Shown here piece after piece: positions 1 to 5,895 of a DNA stretch of 7,364 nucleotides (position 1 is its first letter; each line of letters starts with the position of its first letter). The stretch comes from an uncultured Paraglaciecola sp. (GTDB taxonomy: Bacteria; Pseudomonadota; Gammaproteobacteria; Enterobacterales; Alteromonadaceae): contig CAJQKX010000193.1 in the NCBI GenBank assembly GCA_905479025.1, positions 1 to 7,364 of the forward strand, read 5' to 3'. The position numbers and the translations under genes were made by a program. The notes under the pieces were generated by a model. That model was not told where the DNA came from. It was given only the letters and a program-made list of their open reading frames with translations, and did no database searches.

Positions 1-2
1 CT

Positions 3-77
3 TTTCTAATGTTAATGGTCTCTCATTTGATAGCGATTAGTCTAGCCTTTTTGTTTTACTTGCTATCAACTGATTAA
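3..77 (+). CDS. possible C-terminal tail of a membrane protein (partial, off left edge)
   Basis: One plus-strand frame is open from the window edge to a TAA at 75-77. It encodes about 24 residues, nearly all hydrophobic (FLMLMVSHLIAISLAFLFYL, then LSTD). This would fit the last transmembrane helix of a membrane protein converging on lexA. The stretch is short and AT-rich, so an open frame of this length is expected by chance in one of six frames, and no family can be named. The hydrophobic character is the only positive evidence. Confidence 0.3.
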   Translation, partial: FLMLMVSHLIAISLAFLFYLLSTD

Positions 78-160
78 TTTTTAAACATAAATTGTTGATA
101 AACAAAAAATAACAAAGATATAAAGAGAGGAAAACAACCAAAGGGTTCATAAATAGATAT

Positions 161-195
161 AGATTTAAAAGCGCATTATTAATCAACAATGCGCT
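161..195 (-). terminator. intrinsic terminator of lexA
   Basis: An 8-bp perfect stem (AGCGCATT at 170-177 with AATGCGCT at 188-195) encloses a 10-nt loop. On the minus strand it is followed at once by TTTTAAATCT. It starts 10 bases past the lexA stop codon, the expected place for a Rho-independent terminator. The T-tract is short (four T, then mixed A/T), and there is none on the plus strand, so it should act on lexA only. Confidence 0.75.
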
Positions 196-204
196 GCATC
201 AAGA

Positions 205-828
205 TTACATCCAATCGGCGTTACGAATAACCCCCACAGCGATGCCTTCTATATTAAACGGCTGAGTCGCCAAATCGACCTTAATGGGAGAAAACGCTTC
301 GTTTTCAGCATGCAACAAAACCTGCCTGCCTTTTTTCTCAAGTCGTTTTACTGTAACGTCATCATCTACCCTAGCGACGACTACTTGACCATTGTGTACG
401 TCCATAGTGCGATGAACAGCCAACAAATCGCCATCCAAAATACCGATGTCTTTCATACTCATTCCGTTCACTCTAAGCAAAAAATCAGCACTCGGCTTGA
501 ACAAACTAGGATCCACGCGATAATGGCCTTCAATATGCTCTTGAGCCAAAATAGGCTCTCCTGCAGCAACTCGGCCAATCAATGGTAAACCAAGCTCTTC
601 GAGTTGGTCTTCAAGTGGTGCATTTAACTTAATGCCACGGGACGTACCAGGTAAAATTTCTATTACCCCTTTTCGCGCCAGGGCTTTTAAATGTTCTTCT
701 GCTGCATTAGCAGATTTAAAACCTAATTCCCGGGCAATTTCAGCACGAGTAGGTGGCATACCTGTGTTCAACATCGTATTTTTAATCAGTTCAAGTACTT
801 CTTCTTGTCGTGCAGTTAGTGGACGCAT
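205..828 (-). CDS. lexA: LexA, SOS-response transcriptional repressor and self-cleaving protease
   Basis: LexA represses DNA-damage genes. When RecA filaments form on single-stranded DNA it cleaves itself and the SOS regulon is released. The 207 residues align almost end to end with the 202-residue E. coli protein. The winged helix-turn-helix covers about residues 1-65 ([20 protein letters not shown] at 25-44). The linker holds the cleavage bond Ala89-Gly90 in RVAAGEP. The S24-type peptidase domain has Ser124 in GMSM and Lys161 in TVKRL as the catalytic dyad. A five-residue insertion in the linker (around 70-80) accounts for the offset from the E. coli numbering 84/119/156. The start at 828 gives the canonical [12 protein letters not shown]-terminus and has AGG six bases upstream. 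All key residues are intact, so a functional autoregulated repressor is expected. In E. coli dgkA lies between plsB and lexA; here it does not. Confidence 0.98.
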   Translation of the reverse strand: MRPLTARQEEVLELIKNTMLNTGMPPTRAEIARELGFKSANAAEEHLKALARKGVIEILPGTSRGIKLNAPLEDQLEELGLPLIGRVAAGEPILAQEHIEGHYRVDPSLFKPSADFLLRVNGMSMKDIGILDGDLLAVHRTMDVHNGQVVVARVDDDVTVKRLEKKGRQVLLHAENEAFSPIKVDLATQPFNIEGIAVGVIRNADWM

Positions 829-835
829 AACCAGC

Positions 836-851
836 CTGTTTTTTTATACAG
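836..851 (-). promoter_or_regulatory. LexA operator (SOS box) of lexA
   Basis: On the lexA strand the sequence is CTGTATAAAAAAACAG, a full CTGT-N8-ACAG site that matches 13 of 16 positions of the gammaproteobacterial consensus CTGTATATATATACAG. It begins where transcription is predicted to start (about 852) and ends 7 bases before the ATG. It therefore covers the first transcribed bases and overlaps the AGG of the ribosome binding site (835-837). This placement predicts direct autorepression of lexA. Confidence 0.9.
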
Positions 852-853
852 TT

Positions 854-869
854 ACCTTATTATATACAG
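854..869 (-). promoter_or_regulatory. degenerate second LexA half-box overlapping the -10
   Basis: On the lexA strand this reads CTGTATATAATAAGGT. The left half (CTGTATATA) is perfect for a LexA box, but the right half has lost ACAG. It lies 2 bp upstream of the full box, 18 bp centre to centre, and contains the -10 hexamer. E. coli lexA carries two operators, so this may be a weak or eroded second site. It may also be a chance result of an AT-rich -10 region. Confidence 0.35.
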
Positions 870-886
870 TTAATGTTAAATCTCAA
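859..886 (-). promoter_or_regulatory. lexA sigma-70 promoter
   Basis: Read on the minus strand, a -35 box TTGAGA (881-886, 5 of 6 to consensus) is followed by a 16-bp spacer and a perfect -10 TATAAT (859-864). Start of transcription should fall near 852, giving a 5' leader of about 24 nt. The LexA box lies immediately downstream, as expected for a LexA-controlled promoter. Confidence 0.75.
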
Positions 887-969
887 ATTTGTTTTATGTT
901 GACTGTGGAATGGTTTAATAAAATCAGATCAAACTGAAGCACCCATTATCAATTATTAAACTGCTAGGA

Positions 970-3450
970 ATGTCTGTGGTATCCTTGCGAGTTTTAAATC
1001 TGCGAGTAAAGAGTATGTTGTGGCTGCATAGATTGCTGTTAGCAATAGTAACCGTACCGGTCAAATGGCTAGTAAAAGTAAACAGTACTCCAAGTGATCT
1101 TGAAGTTGAACTGGGCATAGATAAAACCCGTCCCATTGTTTATTTATTGCGAACCCGTTCTGTCACTGATCAGTTAGCACTCAAAATGTCTGCAATGGCA
1201 TTAGGTTTACCCAAACCCACACTCAATTTGACTATCGACGATCAACGGCACTCTTCGTGTTTGTTCCTACAGAAACCCAAATCAGTACTAAACCGCAAAA
1301 CAAAAGGTACTTCAATTCAAGAAGATGCGGCTAAACTATTTAGACTGCACAGAGAAAATTCAGACCTGGATATTCAGATAGTCCCTGTGTCTATACTTTG
1401 GGGTAGAGCACCAGGTAAAGACACCTCAGGTTGGTCAGATATCATCGCCAACCAAGTTTCACCTAGCTGGCTTCGTAAATTTTTTATTGTGTTGCTTTTA
1501 GGCAGAGATAATTTCGTCTGTTATAGCAAAGCCGTATCTTCGAGGAAAATGCTGGAGTTAAAGGGTAGCGATGAAGACATCGCCCATAAACTTATCCGCG
1601 TTGCCGGCACACATTTTTATCGCCGTCATCAAACATTAACAGGCCCCAACATTCTTGAACGTCACCAATTGTATAATAGTGTTCTGGGCGCAAAATCAGT
1701 GCGTAGGGCCATTGTTGGAGAAGCTCGCAGCAAACAATTAAGTCATCAACAAGCAAAACAACAAGCAAAAAAATATGTAGCTGAAATTGCAGCTGATTAC
1801 CGTCCTGGTCTAATTAGGTTAGCTGAGAAAATTTTAACCAAAATTTGGAATAAAATTTATAACGGTATCGAAGTCAGGCATGCGGATAAAGTCAGAGCCT
1901 TGGCGCAAAATGGCCACGAGATTATCTATGTACCTTGTCATCGAAGTCATATGGACTACTTATTACTCACCTATGTTATTTATCATCAAGGGTTAGTCAC
2001 ACCCCACATAGCTGCTGGAATAAACTTAAATTTTCGCCCTATTGGCGGAATATTAAGAAAAGCTGGCGCGTTTTATCTTCGTCGCAGCTTTGCAGGCAAC
2101 AAACTCTACTCAGCTGTGTTTCGCGAATATTTAGAACTGCTATTTAACAAAGGTTATTCGGTGAAATATTTTCCTGAAGGTGGCCGCAGCAGAACGGGGC
2201 GTTTATTACCCCCTAAAACTGGCATGTTAGCGATGACATTACAGGCGTTAATCAAAGGCATTAACCGCCCCGTCAGTATCGTACCGGTTTATATTGGTTA
2301 CGAACATGTGATGGAAGTGTCCAGTTACCTTAAAGAACTGAACGGCACAGGTAAGAAAAAAGAATCTTTTTTACAAATATTTTCAGCCATTAAAAAACTC
2401 AAAAATTACGGTTACGGTTTTCTGAATTTTGGCGAGCCAATCAATCTGACTAATTACCTTGACCAGCAAGTGCCTAATTGGCGAGATGAGCAAGAAAATA
2501 ATGTCGATAAGAAGCCTAAATGGTTGACACCAGTTGTCAACGAACTTGCTACAGATGTGATGGGCAGAATAAACCAAACGGCTGCAGTTAGCGGTATGTC
2601 AATTTGCGCAATCTGTTTGTTGTCGGCGAAAAAGCACGCTATGGCTCAGTCTGAATTAGAACAAGCCATTGATCATTTTTTAGAACTGTTGACTGATGCA
2701 CCCTATAGCGATCTTGCCACTCTACCAAAGATATCCGGCAAAAAGTTGTTAGAAAACACTCTGAAACTGAATAAATTTAACGTATCTGAAGATAGTTTTG
2801 GCAAAATAATATCACTAAAAAGCCAAAATGCTGTCGCTCTAACCTATTACCGTAACAATATCCTGCACTTATTCGCGCTACCAGGCCTGATTGCCGCCAT
2901 GGTGTTTGCCAACAAAAGTTTATCGAAGCAACAAATATTACTATTGGTAGCGAAGCTTTACCCCTTACTCAAGCGCGAATTATTTATATATATGAGCATA
3001 GAACAAGCGGCATCTTATACTGAATCACTGCTAACCAAAATGTTAGGAATGGGTTTGCTCGAGATTCATGAAACTGAAATTCAAACACCAGCTGCAGATA
3101 GTGAAGAGTTCTATTCAGCATGGTTGCTTAACCGTAGCATTCAAGAAACCTTACATCGCTATGCGGTAGTGTTAACGTTATTGTCGCAGCAAGAAAAAGT
3201 AAGCCGCTCTGTACTCGAAAAGAAAAGCGCTCAATTTGCCGAGAGATTAGCCGCACTGCATGGTATCAACTCGCCAGAATTTTTTGATAAAAAAGTACTG
3301 GCTACATTTATTCAAGCACTAAAAGAAAATGCGTTGATTGAAGCAGATGATGATGGCCAGTTACGACATTCAGCCCACAGCGAAGCTTTAAAAGTCGATG
3401 TGATTAACCTTATTGCACCTGAGATAGCGCAACGTTTGCAACAGATATAA
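970..3450 (+). CDS. plsB: PlsB, glycerol-3-phosphate 1-O-acyltransferase
   Basis: PlsB is an inner-membrane enzyme that transfers an acyl chain from acyl-ACP or acyl-CoA to sn-glycerol-3-phosphate, making lysophosphatidic acid, the first committed step of phospholipid synthesis. All four acyltransferase blocks are visible: HRSHMD with the HX4D catalytic pair His324/Asp329, GAFYLRR at 366-372, FPEGGRSRTGR at 401-411 (phosphate binding) and VPVYIGYEH at 438-446. Similarity to E. coli PlsB (807 aa) appears to run from the N-terminal LVK segment to the C-terminal HGINSPEFFDK region, so the 826-residue product looks complete. The start is uncertain. ATG 970 abuts an AGGA with no spacer; GTG 976 would have that AGGA at six bases; ATG 1015 (residue 16) fits the E. 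coli N-terminus best but has only a weak AAAGAG. It is divergent from lexA across at most 141 bp, where I see no convincing plsB promoter. Confidence 0.97.
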   Translation: MSVVSLRVLNLRVKSMLWLHRLLLAIVTVPVKWLVKVNSTPSDLEVELGIDKTRPIVYLLRTRSVTDQLALKMSAMALGLPKPTLNLTIDDQRHSSCLFLQKPKSVLNRKTKGTSIQEDAAKLFRLHRENSDLDIQIVPVSILWGRAPGKDTSGWSDIIANQVSPSWLRKFFIVLLLGRDNFVCYSKAVSSRKMLELKGSDEDIAHKLIRVAGTHFYRRHQTLTGPNILERHQLYNSVLGAKSVRRAIVGEARSKQLSHQQAKQQAKKYVAEIAADYRPGLIRLAEKILTKIWNKIYNGIEVRHADKVRALAQNGHEIIYVPCHRSHMDYLLLTYVIYHQGLVTPHIAAGINLNFRPIGGILRKAGAFYLRRSFAGNKLYSAVFREYLELLFNKGYSVKYFPEGGRSRTGRLLPPKTGMLAMTLQALIKGINRPVSIVPVYIGYEHVMEVSSYLKELNGTGKKKESFLQIFSAIKKLKNYGYGFLNFGEPINLTNYLDQQVPNWRDEQENNVDKKPKWLTPVVNELATDVMGRINQTAAVSGMSICAICLLSAKKHAMAQSELEQAIDHFLELLTDAPYSDLATLPKISGKKLLENTLKLNKFNVSEDSFGKIISLKSQNAVALTYYRNNILHLFALPGLIAAMVFANKSLSKQQILLLVAKLYPLLKRELFIYMSIEQAASYTESLLTKMLGMGLLEIHETEIQTPAADSEEFYSAWLLNRSIQETLHRYAVVLTLLSQQEKVSRSVLEKKSAQFAERLAALHGINSPEFFDKKVLATFIQALKENALIEADDDGQLRHSAHSEALKVDVINLIAPEIAQRLQQI
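1747..1770 (+). repeat. in-frame 12-bp tandem duplication within plsB
   Basis: CAACAAGCAAAA occurs twice in direct succession and encodes QQAK-QQAK (residues 260-267). It lies in the charged region before the acyltransferase blocks. The reading frame is preserved. The copies are identical at the DNA level, which suggests a recent slippage event or simply biased codon use in a Gln/Lys-rich helix. Confidence 0.85.
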
Positions 3451-3487
3451 ATCTTCGTGTTATAAAATGTTAGACATACATGAAGAT
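3451..3487. other. inverted repeat between convergent plsB and lysR-type genes
   Basis: The stem ATCTTCGTGT (3451-3460) pairs with ACATGAAGAT (3478-3487) over 10 bp with one G-U. Inside it, ATGT-TAG-ACAT (3467-3477) forms a second short stem after a six-base bulge. It begins at the base after the plsB stop codon. Neither strand has a T-tract after it, so it is not a classical intrinsic terminator. It could stabilise or help define the plsB mRNA 3' end. Confidence 0.4.
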
Positions 3488-3541
3488 CAGTTAGTTAACA
3501 CGGTAATATTGACTAAGCAATCGACATTTCTCAAAATACCT

Positions 3542-4420
3542 TCAAATCGGTGTCAAACCGAATGCATCTCTTAGCCAGCTCCCCGCCTTACCCAATCGTT
3601 CGCTGGACGACCAAATTAGATCTACACCCACCTCCCATTCAGTATGAGGATATGACGTTAACTGCAATTCGCATAACTGATCTTGCAACTGCAAGTCCAA
3701 TTGTTTCGGCACAGTAGTCCATCCCATGCCTGCACACAGAGTGTTCATCAATGTCAGATAACTGGCCATTCGCCATTGGTTGGTGGCGCTTAGGTATTCA
3801 CTAGTAGGCAATTTATCTAGTAAGGGCAAATAAACTAGCTGTCTATGTTGATTTAACTGTTCGAAGTTAACTTGAGGCAAATTGGCTAAAGGATGGTCTC
3901 GGTGTACTACATTTGCGAAAGCTATATTACCAAGTCTTTTAAAATGGATATTTTTGGGATAGTGAGCACCTGCACACATTATTCCTAATGAGGCCTCGCC
4001 TTGTTCGATCAACTGCTGAATATACTGAGAAGACGGGTGCAGTATATTTAAATCCACAGGTGGAAAATAATCTGCGAAGCCGGCAAGGTTATGGTTCAAT
4101 ATTTGAAAAGGAATAGTTTCATCTATGGCTATAGTAACTTGGCTTTCCAGTTCTGCAGCCAAACTGTTGGCACGATTCTCCATCGACGAACACTGGTGTA
4201 ATATGGCTTCTGCATCCCTAAGTAAAGACTGCCCATGCCCGGTTAAAATGGGATAGCGCCCGCTACGATCAAACAAGCTTACCCCAAAATCAATCTCCAA
4301 ATTTGCCACAGCTATACTCAGTGCAGATTGAGACTTACCCAACTTACGGGCCGCAGCTGAAAATGACTTCTCACTCGCCACCGCGCAAAAAGCGGTTAAT
4401 TGTTCTAGGGATAAACGCAT
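3542..4420 (-). CDS. LysR-family transcriptional regulator
   Basis: This is a 292-residue protein of normal LysR-type regulator length. The N-terminal winged helix-turn-helix spans about residues 3-62, with the typical pattern SFSAAARKLGKSQSALSIAV (19-38) followed by LE.DFGVSLFDR.GR. A linker helix runs from about 65 to 92. The co-inducer-binding domain begins near residue 95 (QVTIAIDETIPF) and continues to the end. The start gives the standard MRLSLEQLTAFCAVA N-terminus; there is no good Shine-Dalgarno before it and no nearby alternative Met. It is divergent from the nucleobase permease across 101 bp that contain a LysR-like dyad. Local regulation of the permease operon in response to its substrate, plus autorepression, is therefore the likely role, as is usual for this family. 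The ligand is unknown and no specific symbol is justified. Confidence 0.93.
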   Translation of the reverse strand: MRLSLEQLTAFCAVASEKSFSAAARKLGKSQSALSIAVANLEIDFGVSLFDRSGRYPILTGHGQSLLRDAEAILHQCSSMENRANSLAAELESQVTIAIDETIPFQILNHNLAGFADYFPPVDLNILHPSSQYIQQLIEQGEASLGIMCAGAHYPKNIHFKRLGNIAFANVVHRDHPLANLPQVNFEQLNQHRQLVYLPLLDKLPTSEYLSATNQWRMASYLTLMNTLCAGMGWTTVPKQLDLQLQDQLCELQLTSYPHTEWEVGVDLIWSSSERLGKAGSWLRDAFGLTPI

Positions 4421-4433
4421 GAATAGCTAAGTT

Positions 4434-4452
4434 CTATTAAAAATTTTAATAG
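4434..4452. promoter_or_regulatory. candidate LysR-type operator (19-bp perfect dyad)
   Basis: CTATTAAAAATTTTAATAG is a perfect palindrome of two 9-bp arms around one central base (4443). T4437 and A4449 give the T-N11-A spacing typical of LysR-type recognition sites. It lies 14-32 bp upstream of the regulator's start codon and 70-88 bp upstream of the permease start, a usual place for activator and autorepressor binding. AATAG also recurs at 4422-4426. AT-rich dyads can arise by chance, but the perfect symmetry and position support the call. Confidence 0.6.
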
Positions 4453-4521
4453 TTCCCATTTTGCACACTAAAGCCAGCAGAGTAAATTAGTCTTATTACT
4501 TTGCTTGTTGAGTGAAAAGTT

Positions 4522-5889
4522 ATGCCTCCTATTGATACACCTTCAGAGACAAAAAGCAGCGGCATTCACCCTGTAGATCAACGTTTACCACTTGCACCTA
4601 CTGTGTTGCTTGGTTTACAACATGTACTCGTGATGTACTCGGCCTGTATAATAGTGCCATTAATCTTAGGCGCGGCTCTGCAACTGCCTAAAGAAACCTT
4701 GTCTTTAATCATCAATGCCGATTTATTTGCAGCGGGATTAGCTACCTTAGTACAGTGTTTTGGCAACCGTTATTTTGGCATTAAGCTACCCATTATGATG
4801 GGCGTAACCTTCACCTCAATCGCCCCTATGATTGCCATTGGTGTTAACCCGGAACTAGGCTTACCGGGGATTTACGGGGCGATTATTGTTTCAGGCATAT
4901 TCGGCATACTCTTTGCGCCAATAATGGGCCGTTTAATGCGGTTTTTCCCACCTGTGGTAACAGGTTCGGTATTGCTGGTTATTGGCATTAGTTTAATGAA
5001 AGTGGGCATTGAATGGTCTGCAGGTGTTAGCCCTACTCTTGCCGATGGTTCAACTAACCCTGATTTTGGTAAACCTATTTATTTACTGGTTAGCTTACTC
5101 CAACTTAGCATAATCCTACTTATCAACCGTTTTGCTAAAGGCTTTTTGAGTAATGTATCAGTGCTGATAGCCATGCTCGCTGGGTTTATGGCTGCTTGGT
5201 TACTGGGGGATATTTCACTTAAAGGCTTAAATGACGAACCTTGGGTTGCCCTCATCAAACCCTTAAGTTTAGGAATGCCCACCTTCGATTTTTTAGCCAT
5301 TTGCTCCATGTCCCTAGTGATGTTGGTAACTATGGTTGAATCCACAGGGATGTTTTTAGCTTTAGGTAAATTAGTAGATAAAGAAGTAGACCAAAAACAA
5401 CTAGTAAGAGGCTTACGCTCCGACGGACTAGGGACCTTATTAGGCGGTTTATTTAACGCTTTTCCTTACACATCTTTTTCACAGAACATAGGTTTAGTCA
5501 CCATAAGTGGAGTCAAAAGCCGCTACGTAGCTGCCGCCGGAGCCTTTATTTTAATTGCCTTAGGTTGCCTTCCCAAAATAGCTTTTATTGTTGCCTCGAT
5601 ACCTCAATACGCTTTAGGCGCTGCAGCCATGGTGATGTTTGGTACCGTGGCTTTAATGGGTGTGCGCATTTTGAGTCTGGTAGACTTTACTGACTCACGC
5701 TCAAATTTGTTGGTCGTCTCTGCCAGCCTTGGTATTGGCTTGATCCCTATGGTGGCCCCCGCCTATTTTCAATATTTACCTCAATGGAGCCACATCTTTA
5801 CCGACAGTGGCATCATCTTAAGCGTATGTACCGCTATTCTGCTTAATGCCATTTTTAGCCCCTCCCCTGAACAAACGAACAAAGGTTAA
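4522..5889 (+). CDS. NCS2/NAT-family nucleobase (xanthine/uric acid-like) permease
   Basis: This is a polytopic inner-membrane symporter of 455 residues, the usual family length, with roughly 14 predicted membrane segments between residues 25 and 448. Family landmarks are present: GLQHVLVMY in TM1 with His34, GVTFTSIAPMIAIG (94-107) in the TM3 region, VESTG with Glu273 in TM8, and RSDGLG with Asp301 in TM9. The NAT signature is QNIGLVTISG (321-330), preceded by FPYTSFS. The QN...G pattern and VKSR after it place it among purine (xanthine, uric acid) rather than uracil carriers, though this is inference. The motif has Ser329 where Thr is usual. The ribosome binding site is weak (GAG at 4510-4512, nine bases from the ATG), and promoter boxes in the gap are poor, which fits an activator-dependent promoter. 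It is followed after six bases by the amidohydrolase, so the two are probably cotranscribed. Confidence 0.9.
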   Translation: MPPIDTPSETKSSGIHPVDQRLPLAPTVLLGLQHVLVMYSACIIVPLILGAALQLPKETLSLIINADLFAAGLATLVQCFGNRYFGIKLPIMMGVTFTSIAPMIAIGVNPELGLPGIYGAIIVSGIFGILFAPIMGRLMRFFPPVVTGSVLLVIGISLMKVGIEWSAGVSPTLADGSTNPDFGKPIYLLVSLLQLSIILLINRFAKGFLSNVSVLIAMLAGFMAAWLLGDISLKGLNDEPWVALIKPLSLGMPTFDFLAICSMSLVMLVTMVESTGMFLALGKLVDKEVDQKQLVRGLRSDGLGTLLGGLFNAFPYTSFSQNIGLVTISGVKSRYVAAAGAFILIALGCLPKIAFIVASIPQYALGAAAMVMFGTVALMGVRILSLVDFTDSRSNLLVVSASLGIGLIPMVAPAYFQYLPQWSHIFTDSGIILSVCTAILLNAIFSPSPEQTNKG

Positions 5890-5895
5890 TCCACC

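Noticed and set aside
37..150. Minus-strand small open frame of about 37 residues beginning at 150, with a hydrophobic start
   Set aside because: No Shine-Dalgarno upstream of the ATG, very AT-rich sequence, and it lies just beyond the lexA terminator; length is within chance expectation.
310..588. Plus-strand open frame of 92 codons opposite lexA
   Set aside because: Lies wholly inside the clearly real lexA gene on the other strand and its product resembles no recognised protein; it is an antisense shadow frame.
899..924. plsB promoter with TTGACT (899-904) and TAAAAT (919-924)
   Set aside because: Each hexamer is 5 of 6 to consensus, but the spacer is only 14 bp, too short for a normal sigma-70 promoter; no -10 was found at 16-18 bp.
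920..935. FadR-like site upstream of plsB (minus strand AGTTTGATCTGATTTT)
   Set aside because: Only one half resembles the FadR core (TGGTCNGACCA), as TGATCTGA; the other half does not match. FadR control of plsB is plausible in this group, but this site alone does not support it.
4461..4488. Permease promoter with TTGCAC (4461-4466) and TAAATT (4483-4488)
   Set aside because: The 16-bp spacing is right, but the -35 matches only 3 of 6 and the -10 only 4 of 6. It may be a weak, activator-dependent promoter, but it is not distinguishable from background.
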